Shown here: positions 24,028-31,850 of the stretch, piece after piece
Numbering within the stretch: position 1 is the first letter of the stretch
Layout of the letters: the number at the start of each line of letters is the position of its first letter
NCBI GenBank assembly: GCA_963923455.1
Contig: CAWULT010000024.1
Span: forward strand, 1-48,892
DNA: 48,892 nt
Source of the DNA: CAWULT01 sp963923455
Lineage (GTDB): Bacteria; Acidobacteriota; Vicinamibacteria; Vicinamibacterales; UBA2999
Reading direction: 5' to 3'
Made by a program: the position numbers and the translations under genes
Notes under the pieces: model-generated
Databases searched by the model: none
Seen by the model: the letters and a program-made list of their open reading frames with translations, nothing else
What the model was told of the DNA's origin: nothing

Positions 24028-25248
24028 ATGAGGACGCTGACACGTGCGGCGCTGCTCGTGACGCTGGCATCGACGCCGGCCCTGGCCCAGGTCAACGCGG
24101 GTGCCCAGAAGCCCGAGACGACCCTGCCCTTCACGATGACGGAGGTCGCGACGTTCAACCTGCCCTGGCGCATCGCGTTCCTGCCCGACGGGCGCATGCT
24201 CGTCACCGAGAAGCCCGGCGCGCTGTGGCTCGTCACGCAGCAGGGCGCCAAGACGCCGGTTGCCAACGTGCCCGCCGTGCTGCATCAGGGCCAGGGCGGC
24301 ATGCTGGGCGTCTTCGTGTCGCCGCGCTACGCGAGCGACCGCAGCGTCTACCTCACCTACGCGGAGCCCGGCGAGGGCGGGTCGAGTCTGGCGCTGGCTC
24401 GCGCCAGACTCACGATGACCGGTGCCGCGGCCAGCCTCGATGGCCTCGACGTCATCTGGCGTGACATGCCGAAGGGCAAGGGCGGCCAGTTCGGCGCCGC
24501 GGTGGCGTTCTCGCCGGACGGACAGTACCTGTTCCTGGCCGTCGGCGACCGCCAGCGCATGACGCCAGCCCAGGACCCGAATCAGCCGCTCGGCAAGATC
24601 CTGCGGCTCACCCTCGACGGGAAGCCGGCCCCCGGCAACCCGATGGCGGGCAAGACCGGCAGCAGCAGCGTCACCCTGATCGACCCGCCGCGGGACACCG
24701 AGGTCGCGAAGACCGCGGCCGCGGTCAGCACCTACACGTTCCCCAAGGCCAACCTCGCACCCGCCGAGACCTGGAGCAGCGGCCATCGCACCCCCTACGG
24801 GCTGGCCTTCGGTCCAGACGGTCGTCTGTGGGAAGTCGAGCACGGCCCGCGCGGCGGCGACGAGCTGAACCTGATCGAGCCGGGCAAGAACTACGGGTGG
24901 CCGCTGGTGTCCTACTCCACCAACTACAACGGGGTGCCGATTCCGAGCCCCGACACGCGCGCGGACCTCACCAAGCCGGTCATCTACTGGAACCCCGTCA
25001 TCGCACCGGGCAGCCTGACCTTCTACAACGCGTCGCTGTTCCCGCAGTGGAAGGGCTCCGCACTCATCGGCGGCATGGGCTCGCGCAGCCTCAACCGGAT
25101 CACGTTCGACGGCAAGGGTGGAGCCAGCACCGCGGAGCGGTGGGACGTCGGCAAGCGCATCCGGGACGTCGCGGTGGCGCCAGACGGCGCGGTCTGGATG
25201 ATCGAGGACGCCAGCGCCGGTGCACTGGTACGGGTGACGCCGAAGTAG
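24028..25248 (+). CDS. Soluble PQQ-dependent sugar dehydrogenase-like protein (copy 2)
   Basis: A 406-residue secreted six-bladed propeller. ATG 24028 follows GAGGAGA and starts a signal peptide (MRTLTRAALLVTLASTPALA); upstream in-frame codons are shadow. Landmarks are LPWRIAFLPDGRMLVTEKPG, GGMLGVFVSPRYASDRSVYL, WSSGHRTPYGLAFGPDGRLW, EHGPRGGDELNLIEPGKNYG and the late YWNPVIAPGSLTFY. This is the aldose sugar dehydrogenase (YliI-like) branch of the glucose/sorbosone dehydrogenase family. It is expected to use PQQ and calcium in the periplasm and to oxidise free sugars. No pqq biosynthesis genes are in the window. It is a single-gene unit closed by a perfect bidirectional hairpin. Confidence 0.92.
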   Translation: MRTLTRAALLVTLASTPALAQVNAGAQKPETTLPFTMTEVATFNLPWRIAFLPDGRMLVTEKPGALWLVTQQGAKTPVANVPAVLHQGQGGMLGVFVSPRYASDRSVYLTYAEPGEGGSSLALARARLTMTGAAASLDGLDVIWRDMPKGKGGQFGAAVAFSPDGQYLFLAVGDRQRMTPAQDPNQPLGKILRLTLDGKPAPGNPMAGKTGSSSVTLIDPPRDTEVAKTAAAVSTYTFPKANLAPAETWSSGHRTPYGLAFGPDGRLWEVEHGPRGGDELNLIEPGKNYGWPLVSYSTNYNGVPIPSPDTRADLTKPVIYWNPVIAPGSLTFYNASLFPQWKGSALIGGMGSRSLNRITFDGKGGASTAERWDVGKRIRDVAVAPDGAVWMIEDASAGALVRVTPK

Positions 25249-25259
25249 GCCGCCGGGGC

Positions 25260-25292
25260 GGACCGGCCGCGTGCGTTGCACGCGGCCGGTCC
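25260..25292. terminator. Perfect 14-bp bidirectional hairpin
   Basis: GGACCGGCCGCGTG (25260-25273) pairs perfectly with CACGCGGCCGGTCC (25279-25292) around a CGTTG loop. It sits exactly between convergent stops at 25248 (+) and 25298 (-), so it can end both transcripts. There is no long T-run. Confidence 0.7.
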
Positions 25293-25297
25293 ATGCC

Positions 25298-26248
25298 TCA
25301 ATCGGGCACGTAGGCGATCATCATGCTGCGCAGCGCGCCGTAGACGAACTCCGACGCGTCGCCGAACTCGGCCTCGTAGGCCTTGAGTGGCTTGCGGGGC
25401 ACGGCGTCCTCGGGTCCGAGGCCCATGTTCAGGTAGCCGATCATCGTCTCGAAGAGCTGCCGGTAGATGTCGCGCTGGCGCACGACGTCACGGCCGGTCA
25501 TCACGCGCCCGTCGGCGGGCACGACGCGGGTGTCGGGCGTCACCAGATCCGCCAGGCGCTCGAGCGCCCGAACGCGCCCGCCCAGCCAGGCGCCGTTCCG
25601 GTAGTCGAGCAGCGGCCACCCGTCCACCGACATCACGCCGCCAACGGCCAGCAGATTCAGCGCCGGCAGGTACACGAAGAGATCGCCGTCGGTGTGCGCC
25701 GCCGGCAGGTAGCCGTAATCCACGGTCTGGCCGGCCACCGCCATCGACCCGTCGCCGCGCGTCGTCCGGGTGGGCCGGGCCACCTCGGGCAGGGGCGCGA
25801 GACGGCCGCTGAACGCCACCGACGAATAGACGGTGCGGCTCAGGCAGGTCTTCGTCTTCTCATGGGCGAAGATCACGCCGCCGGCGCGACCCACGACCTC
25901 GTTGAGGCCCGTCTGCTCGGGGTGCCAGTGGGTGTTGACCAGCGTGTGAACCCGCGTGGCGCCGGTCACGCGTCGGACCGCGGCCATCAGAGCCTCCGCG
26001 TTGGCCACGCGCCCGCCGTCGATCACGAGGGCGCCGTCGGCCGAGGCTCCCGGCGCGGCCGCGCCGCCCGCCGGCCGGCGCACCGCCAGGACGTTGCCAC
26101 CGGCGCCCTGCAGCAGAAACGCGCCGCCGCCCAGGTCGGTCGTGGAGATGCGCGCCGCGGCCGCCTGCGCGCCGGCCGGCGACGGCAGCACCGCCCCGCC
26201 GAGCACGACCGCGCCGTCGCGCAGGAACTGTCGCCGCGTCCGGGTCAC
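25298..26248 (-). CDS. Tat-exported MBL-fold protein with degenerate metal site
   Basis: A 316-residue protein. GTG 26248 overlaps the ankyrin stop by GTGA, and the N-terminus RRQFLRDGAVVLGGAVLP is a Tat signal, so this start is well supported. The fold is metallo-beta-lactamase-like: NTHWHPEQTG (105-114) corresponds to the HxHxDH motif but reads H107-W-H109-P-E111-Q112. H185 lies in PAAHTDGD and an Asp is at VMSVDGWP. The final His-bearing segment is replaced by VVPADGRVM (242-250). Metal site 1 may be partly kept and site 2 altered, so activity may be changed or lost. It is the last gene of the DUF1592-DUF1552-ankyrin cassette and is likely translated together with the ankyrin protein. Substrate unknown. 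Confidence 0.85.
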   Translation of the reverse strand: MTRTRRQFLRDGAVVLGGAVLPSPAGAQAAAARISTTDLGGGAFLLQGAGGNVLAVRRPAGGAAAPGASADGALVIDGGRVANAEALMAAVRRVTGATRVHTLVNTHWHPEQTGLNEVVGRAGGVIFAHEKTKTCLSRTVYSSVAFSGRLAPLPEVARPTRTTRGDGSMAVAGQTVDYGYLPAAHTDGDLFVYLPALNLLAVGGVMSVDGWPLLDYRNGAWLGGRVRALERLADLVTPDTRVVPADGRVMTGRDVVRQRDIYRQLFETMIGYLNMGLGPEDAVPRKPLKAYEAEFGDASEFVYGALRSMMIAYVPD

Positions 26249-27873
26249 TGGCCCTCGCGCTGGTAGATCGGTGCGTGCACGCGCGACTCGCCGAGCGGCC
26301 AGATGTCCGCCCAGACGCCCTGTGGCGGCCCCAGCACGGGCCACACCGGGCTCTTCTCCAGCAGTTTCGTCGCACCGAGCTCACGCAGGAGCGCGGCCTC
26401 CTCGTTGTACAGCGGCGTCTGCAGCGCCATGAAGGGCATGAAGCCGCGGGACTGCGTGTAATCGAGCGCGGTGAGGCCGTCCTGATCCGTGGCGTCGAGG
26501 TCGGCCTTGTAGGCGGCGAGCTGCTCGATGACGTCCTTGTACCGCTTCCGGACGGCGTAGTGCAGCGCCGTGCCGCCCCGGATCTCCTCGGGATGATTCA
26601 CGAGCGCCACGACGTTGACGTCCGTGCCCGCGTCGTGCAGCACGCGGATCAACTCGCGTGCCTGCGGTTCCGGCGCGCGGCCGGACAGCACGGCGTGAAT
26701 CGGCGTCTGCCGGTCCGCCATGGAGAGCGTCGCGTCGGCACCGTGTTTCAGCAACAGCGTCACGACGTCGAGGTCGCCGTTGGTCGCCGCGCGGATGAGC
26801 GGGGTGGCGCCACGGGTGTGGTTCCCGCCCCGCACGTTCGCCGGCTTGAAGAACAGCTGCATGTTCGGGTTGGCCCCACGCTCCAGCAGCAAGGTGATGA
26901 GCGCCAGGCCCGTGGTCGCGTTCGTGGGATCGATCGACGCCCGGCCACCGTCGACACGGCTGCGCAGGTCGATCGCCGTGTACAGCGGCGCCTCTCCGTA
27001 GATGTCCCACTGATCGACGTCCGCGCCGGCGAGGATCAGGCGCCGGGCCAGGTCCCAGTTCGCGTTCATCACGGCCACGAGCAGCGGTGACACGCCGTCC
27101 GGGTCGGGCAGGTCGATGTCCGCCCGGTGTTCGAGCAGCACGTCGACGCAGGCGAGACAATTCTCGCGTGCCGCGTAGAGGAGCGGCGTGAGGCCGCCGC
27201 TGTCGAGGCTCTTGGGGCGCCCCTCGGCCGTCACGTGGCGCTGGTAGTCGCGCACGGCGGAACGCGCGTTGACGTCGGCGCCCTTCGAGATCAGCAGCCG
27301 CATCATCTCGGGGTGGCGGCGCGCCGTCGCCCACATCAGCGCCGTCTGCCCGCCCCACTTCTCGCGCGCGTCGACCGAGGCGCCCGCCTTCAGCAGCAGT
27401 TGCGCGGCCGCCACGTTGCCGGTCCTCGCCACGGCCTGCAGCGCCGTCTGCCCTTCGGGGTTCGGGGCGTCGGCGTCGGCCCCGGCCTCGAGCAGCAGCC
27501 CGATCATGTCGGCGTTGCCGACCTCGGCCGCGAGGCTCATCGGGGTGGCGCCGTAGGCGTTGGCCACCGACACCTTCGCGCCGGCGCGCAGCAGGCGCCG
27601 CGCCTCCGCGAGGTTGCCCTCGAACACCGCCCACTGCAGCGGCGTGCTGCCGTCGACGTTGCGGCGGTTCACGTCCTCGCGCCGGCGCGGCGTACGCACC
27701 GCCGGCGCTCGTCCAGTGGCCCCTGCCCGGCCGGACGGCCCGGCCTGCGCAGCGCCGGACCGGGAGGCGCCCGCTTGCGCGGCGGCCGGCACGGCGGGCG
27801 CCGCCGCGACCAGGCCCGCGGCCATCAGCGCGGCCGAGATGCCGGCTCGAGCCAGACCCCACCAGCCGTGCAT
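26245..27873 (-). CDS. Exported ankyrin-repeat protein of cassette 1
   Basis: A protein of about 542 residues. It starts at ATG 27873, or at GTG 27879, which overlaps the DUF1552 stop by GTGA. An N-terminal hydrophobic stretch (about 10-40) is a signal peptide, so these ankyrin repeats work outside the cytoplasm. An Ala/Gly/Arg-rich linker follows, then about 11 repeats recognisable by DGSTPLQWA, YGATPMSLA, EGQTALQAV, GQTALMWAT, GGLTPLLYAA, DGVSPLLVAV, YGEAPLYTAI, GATPLIRAA, RQTPIHAVL, GGTALHYAV and DGLTALDYT. The order and irregular spacers match those of the second ankyrin protein at 45.4-47.0 kb (for example DLPDPDG at repeat 6 and PLYTAID at repeat 7). It is probably a protein-binding scaffold for the DUF1552/cytochrome partners encoded upstream (inference). 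Confidence 0.9.
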   Translation of the reverse strand: MHGWWGLARAGISAALMAAGLVAAAPAVPAAAQAGASRSGAAQAGPSGRAGATGRAPAVRTPRRREDVNRRNVDGSTPLQWAVFEGNLAEARRLLRAGAKVSVANAYGATPMSLAAEVGNADMIGLLLEAGADADAPNPEGQTALQAVARTGNVAAAQLLLKAGASVDAREKWGGQTALMWATARRHPEMMRLLISKGADVNARSAVRDYQRHVTAEGRPKSLDSGGLTPLLYAARENCLACVDVLLEHRADIDLPDPDGVSPLLVAVMNANWDLARRLILAGADVDQWDIYGEAPLYTAIDLRSRVDGGRASIDPTNATTGLALITLLLERGANPNMQLFFKPANVRGGNHTRGATPLIRAATNGDLDVVTLLLKHGADATLSMADRQTPIHAVLSGRAPEPQARELIRVLHDAGTDVNVVALVNHPEEIRGGTALHYAVRKRYKDVIEQLAAYKADLDATDQDGLTALDYTQSRGFMPFMALQTPLYNEEAALLRELGATKLLEKSPVWPVLGPPQGVWADIWPLGESRVHAPIYQREGQ

Positions 27874-27875
27874 GC

Positions 27876-29159
27876 TCACACTTCCGAGAAGGGGCCGGTG
27901 CTGTCCGCGAACTTCTCGATGTCCGTCCCAGGGACGCCCGCGCGGTGCAGCATGGTGACCAGGATGTTCGCGTGCGGCGTGTCCTGCGGGTAGTGCAGGT
28001 GCTGGTTGCCCTTGAGGCCGCCACCGCGGCCGATGAGCGCCTGCGGCAGCGGGTCGTTGTTGTGCGCGTCGCTGTTGGCCATGTTGCTGCCGAACAGGAT
28101 GATCGCGTTGTCGAGCACCGAGCCGTTGCCCTCGCGCATCTCGTGGAGGCGCTTGACGAACTTGGCGAACACGGCCGTGTGGTAGTTCTGGATCAGCCGC
28201 AGGTTGGCGACGCGCTCCGGAAAGCCACCCCAGTGCGAGGTCGGGTGGAAGGCCTCGTGCACCCCCAGGTTCGGGTAGGTCCGCATGCTGGCTTCCTCGA
28301 CCATCTTCAGGGTGGCCACCTTCGTGCGGTTGGTCTGCCACGCCAGCGCCACCATTTCGAACTGGATGTCGAGCAGCTCCCCGAAGTCCTCCGGCGGGCC
28401 GAGCGGCGCGCCCGGCAGGTCGCCGAAGGTTCGCGCGCTCTCGTCGAGCTTCTGCACGCGCTGCTCGATCTCACGGACCGAGTCGAGGTAGTCGCTCACC
28501 CTGGTCTGATCGCTCGCATCGAGCGAGCGCTTCAGCGTGGCGGTCGCATCCCTCACGTAGTCGAGCAGGCTCCCGGTCGTCTTCAGGATGGCCCGCCGTT
28601 CCTCGGTCGTGTCACCCTGGCCGAACATGCCGTAGAACGCCTTGCGCGGGTTGCTCTCCATGGGCAACGGCTGCGCGGGCGTGCGGAACGAGATCATGCC
28701 GCCGGGCTCGCCGCACAGCTCCAGCGACGGCAGCGACGTCTCCTTGCCCAGGTGTCGCGCGGCGATCTGGTCCGCCGTCACGCCGACGCCGGTCTTGGCG
28801 TTGCGCAGGCGCGGGCTCACGCAGCTCAGCCACGTCTCCTCGATGATGCCGTGCGGGCTCGAGCTCTCGCCGCCCTTGTTGCGCAGGCCGCTGACCACCG
28901 TGACGTGATCACGCAGCGGTTCCAGGGGCTTCAGGATGAACGGGAACTCGAAGTCGCGGCCTGTCTGCTTCGGCTGCCATTCGTCCTGGAGCGCGCCGTG
29001 CGGAAAGTACACGAAGCCCAGACGCGGGCTCGCGGCCGCGACCGTCTGCGCCAGCGCCGTGCCCGCTGGAATCATGGCGTCGAGCAACGGGAGCGCGAAC
29101 GTCGCCCCGGCGCCCTTCAAGACCGTGCGGCGTGACAGGTGCTTGCGTGTGAGGAACAT
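27876..29159 (-). CDS. DUF1552 protein of cassette 1 (Tat-exported)
   Basis: A 427-residue protein. ATG 29159 lies 2 bp after the cytochrome stop, with a GGAGGA ribosome site inside the end of that gene. The Tat signal is SRRTVLKGAGATFALPLLDA (residues 9-28). The body has the DUF1552 pattern: LGFVYFPHGALQDEW, FEFPFILKPLEPLRDHVTVV, PSLELCGEPGG, NPRKAFYGMFG, SLLDYVRDATATLKRSL, DYLDSVREIEQRVQ, RTYPNLGVHEAFH and LFGSNMANSDAHNNDPLP, ending GTPHANILVTMLHRAGV. Family knowledge: DUF1552 genes commonly neighbour DUF1592-type cytochromes in Acidobacteriota and Planctomycetota. The fold looks related to the DUF1501/sulfatase-like group, and the biochemical function is unassigned. Confidence 0.93.
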   Translation of the reverse strand: MFLTRKHLSRRTVLKGAGATFALPLLDAMIPAGTALAQTVAAASPRLGFVYFPHGALQDEWQPKQTGRDFEFPFILKPLEPLRDHVTVVSGLRNKGGESSSPHGIIEETWLSCVSPRLRNAKTGVGVTADQIAARHLGKETSLPSLELCGEPGGMISFRTPAQPLPMESNPRKAFYGMFGQGDTTEERRAILKTTGSLLDYVRDATATLKRSLDASDQTRVSDYLDSVREIEQRVQKLDESARTFGDLPGAPLGPPEDFGELLDIQFEMVALAWQTNRTKVATLKMVEEASMRTYPNLGVHEAFHPTSHWGGFPERVANLRLIQNYHTAVFAKFVKRLHEMREGNGSVLDNAIILFGSNMANSDAHNNDPLPQALIGRGGGLKGNQHLHYPQDTPHANILVTMLHRAGVPGTDIEKFADSTGPFSEV

Positions 29160-29161
29160 GC

Positions 29162-31741
29162 CTAGAGTCCTCCAGCCCGGATTGACGCGTGCTGCACGGG
29201 CGCCCGGTCGCCGCCCTCGGCCTCCCGCTTGCGGAAGGCGTCGCTCGACACGACCCCCAGCACGATGGACGTGAAGCGATAGTCGTTGGCCGCGGCCTGC
29301 CGGACGATCCGGCGCACCGTCGGCATGTCGCGATAGTCGAGGGCGCGCCCGAGCGCGTAGGTCAGCAGGTTCTCGGTGAACGTCTGGGCGAACTGGTGAT
29401 CGGCTCGCCCCACGATCGCCCAGCGCAGGTCGTCGGGCCCGCTGATCGGGGTACCGTCCGGGAGCTTCCCGGCGGTGTCGATGGGCGTCAGCGTGTCGGG
29501 ATCGTTGGCGCGGAACTGCCCCACCGCGTTGAAGTTCTCGAGCGCGAACCCGAGCGGGTCCATCACGCCGTGACACGCGAAGCACGTGGCGTTCACCCGG
29601 TGCTGCTCGAGCCGGGCGCGCAGCGTCTTCGCCGGCTGCCCGCGCCGGTTCTCCGGCAGCGACGGCACGTTGAGCGGCGGGTCGGCCGGGGGCGTGCCGA
29701 GCAGGCGGTCGAGGATCCAGGCCCCGCGCAGCACGGGCGACGTGCGATTCGGATACGCGGTGAGCATCAGGATGGCGCCCTTGCCCAGCAGGCCGTGGCG
29801 CGCCGTGTCGGCCAGCGTCACGCGGCGGAAGTGGCTGCCCTTCACCGTCTCGATGCCGTAATGCATCGCCAGGCGTTCGTTCAGGAAGGTGTAGTCGGCC
29901 GTCAGCAGCTCCATCACGCTGCGGTCGCCACGGAGCACGCTGTCGATGAAGCGCGACAGCTCCTCCCGGAACAGGTCGCGGGGATCGAGCAGGCCACTCG
30001 CATGCGGAAACTGCCCCCGGTCGGGCGTGATCTCGTCGAGCTTCGAGAGGTGCAGCCACTGGAACGCGAAGTCGTCGCTCAGCGACTTCGCCCGCGGGTC
30101 CGCCAGCATTCGGCGCACCTGCGCGGCCAGCACGTCGGGCCTGCCGAGCCGCGATTCCGTGGCCACCCGCAGCAGCTCGTCGTCGGGCAGGCTGCTCCAC
30201 AGGAAGAACGACAGGCGCGACGCCAGCTCCAGGTCGGTCAGCGTGCGCGTGCCGCCGGCCGCGCCGCCCGACTCCACGCGATACAGGAAGTACGGGCTCG
30301 CGAGAATCGCGCTCAACGCGTCGCGGACGCCGCCCTCGAAGCCGCCCGCCGCCCGCCCAGACCGGTAGAACGCCATCAGGGGTGCGAGGTCCGCCTCCGT
30401 GACCGGGCGGCGGAAGGCGCGCCGCGCCAGGGTGCCGATGATCTCGCGGGCGCATCCACCTTCGCCCGCGTCATCCGGGCGCGATGGCTGACAGGTGAAG
30501 ATGCGGCTGCGGCTGGCCGACTGGCTCATCCCCGTCACCGCGAGCGGCCCGCGAATCTGCAGGGCGTGCGCGGCCTGGATGCGCTCCTGCCCGCCTTCGA
30601 GCGCGATCGTGCGCACGCGCTCGTCGCTCTCGGCGAAGCTGCGGTGCACGAAGGTGATGGCCAGCTTGTGCTGGCCGGCCGTGGCGTGGAACCGGATCTT
30701 TCGCAGCCGGCCGTTGATCTCTTCCACCGCCGGGTCGAGCCGCTGATCGATCGCCTTGTGGTCGGCCTCGCCGCCAATGGTCGTCCGGTAGAACTCCTTG
30801 CCGTCGAGCAGCGCGAGCACCGTGTTCTCGAACTCCATCCGCGGCACTTCGCGGGCCAGCGCCATGTCGCCGATGGTCAGCTCGTACTCCCCGTCGGCCG
30901 GAAAGTTGTGCTCGACGACGACCCCCCCGCGCGTGCCGAACGGCATTCCGTCGAGCCGGTGCTGCTGGCGACCGGTTCCGGGCGCGCCAGCCGGCGGCAG
31001 CGAGATCACCATGTTGGCGACGTCGCCGTACGTCGTGGTGAGGGGGGGCGCCTTGGGGTTTCCGATTGCCTCGAGCGCCACCGTGCGCGCGGCGTAGATG
31101 TACTGGTCGACGAAGTTCGGCGATACCTGCAGCGCCGAGGCGTCGTTGTCGAAGTGCCCCTTGACGTTGTCGTCCGGCAGCAACGCCGTCGCGTCGACGT
31201 CGAACCCCAGCAGGTCGCGGACGGCGTTCTGGTACTCGCGGCGATTGAGGCGGCGCAGCGGCACGCGACCGGGACGGGGGGCGACGGCGGCCGAGTCGAG
31301 CCGCGCTTCGAGCCACGAGACGAACGCGGCCGAGGTCCGGGCGTCCGGGCGCCGGGACCCGGCCGGTGGCATCAGGCCGCCGCGCAGCTTGCGCACCACC
31401 TTCTCGCCGATCTCGGCGTGCTGGCCGGCCTTGTCCAACTCGAGCTCCGACAACGCCAGGCCGCCCGCGCGGGTCCTGTCGCTGTGGCAACTCATGCAGT
31501 ACTGATCGATGAGTGCCTGTGGGGCGACGTCATCGGCCGCCGCGGAACGCGCACCCACGGGAGCCGGAGCCGCCGGCGCCCCTTGCGCGACGGTCCGCGG
31601 CGCAGCGGCGGGCCCGGCAGCGGCGGGCGCCTGCGATGGGCCCGCGGCGCGGACGCCCCCGCCCGGCCCGCTGGTGCCGAGCACCGCCAGGTACAGCGCC
31701 GCGGCCGCTGCGACGACGCCCGTTCTGATCATTCGCCTCAT
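29162..31741 (-). CDS. DUF1592-type multidomain c-type cytochrome of cassette 1
   Basis: About 859 residues from ATG 31741; a TTG at 31753 is an alternative. A signal anchor (about 1-33) precedes a Pro/Ala-rich linker, then a cytochrome c domain with CMSCH (82-86) and LRGGLMPPAG. Domains then follow in the usual order: DUF1587 (RRLNRREYQNAVRDLLGFD, 163-181), a beta-rich section with TIGGEADHKAIDQRL, DUF1595 (ARRAFRRPVTEADLAPLM), DUF1592 (LELASRLSFFLWSSLPDDEL), DUF1588 (NRTSPVLRGAWILDRLLGTP and a second haem-like CFACH, DPLGFALENFN), and DUF1585 (LLTYALGRALDYRDMPTVR). The two CxxCH sites suggest two c-haems. It is probably a periplasmic electron-transfer protein or oxidoreductase; substrate unknown. 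First gene of a four-gene unit. Confidence 0.92.
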   Translation of the reverse strand: MRRMIRTGVVAAAAALYLAVLGTSGPGGGVRAAGPSQAPAAAGPAAAPRTVAQGAPAAPAPVGARSAAADDVAPQALIDQYCMSCHSDRTRAGGLALSELELDKAGQHAEIGEKVVRKLRGGLMPPAGSRRPDARTSAAFVSWLEARLDSAAVAPRPGRVPLRRLNRREYQNAVRDLLGFDVDATALLPDDNVKGHFDNDASALQVSPNFVDQYIYAARTVALEAIGNPKAPPLTTTYGDVANMVISLPPAGAPGTGRQQHRLDGMPFGTRGGVVVEHNFPADGEYELTIGDMALAREVPRMEFENTVLALLDGKEFYRTTIGGEADHKAIDQRLDPAVEEINGRLRKIRFHATAGQHKLAITFVHRSFAESDERVRTIALEGGQERIQAAHALQIRGPLAVTGMSQSASRSRIFTCQPSRPDDAGEGGCAREIIGTLARRAFRRPVTEADLAPLMAFYRSGRAAGGFEGGVRDALSAILASPYFLYRVESGGAAGGTRTLTDLELASRLSFFLWSSLPDDELLRVATESRLGRPDVLAAQVRRMLADPRAKSLSDDFAFQWLHLSKLDEITPDRGQFPHASGLLDPRDLFREELSRFIDSVLRGDRSVMELLTADYTFLNERLAMHYGIETVKGSHFRRVTLADTARHGLLGKGAILMLTAYPNRTSPVLRGAWILDRLLGTPPADPPLNVPSLPENRRGQPAKTLRARLEQHRVNATCFACHGVMDPLGFALENFNAVGQFRANDPDTLTPIDTAGKLPDGTPISGPDDLRWAIVGRADHQFAQTFTENLLTYALGRALDYRDMPTVRRIVRQAAANDYRFTSIVLGVVSSDAFRKREAEGGDRAPVQHASIRAGGL

Positions 31742-31766
31742 CGGCACGTTCAAGGTGACGTGCGAA

Positions 31767-31804
31767 GTCTAGCCAGTGGCCTGGCGAATGGCAACTGGCT
31801 AGAC
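31767..31804. repeat. 11-bp perfect inverted repeat upstream of cassette 1
   Basis: GTCTAGCCAGT (31767-31777) and ACTGGCTAGAC (31794-31804) are perfect reverse complements separated by 16 bp. It lies 25 bp before the DUF1592 ATG and 46 bp after the stop of the upstream receptor on the same strand. No T-run follows on the minus strand, and the arms are much less GC-rich than the other hairpins in this window. It may be an operator for the cassette rather than a terminator. Confidence 0.55.
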
Positions 31805-31850
31805 CCGCCGGACTGCCCGCCGGCGCACGCGACTTCCCGCCCGGCCGTCC

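Noticed and set aside
25298..26248. MBL-fold gene as a beta-lactamase resistance gene
   Set aside because: The metal motif is degenerate and the context is a redox cassette; nothing indicates antibiotic hydrolysis.
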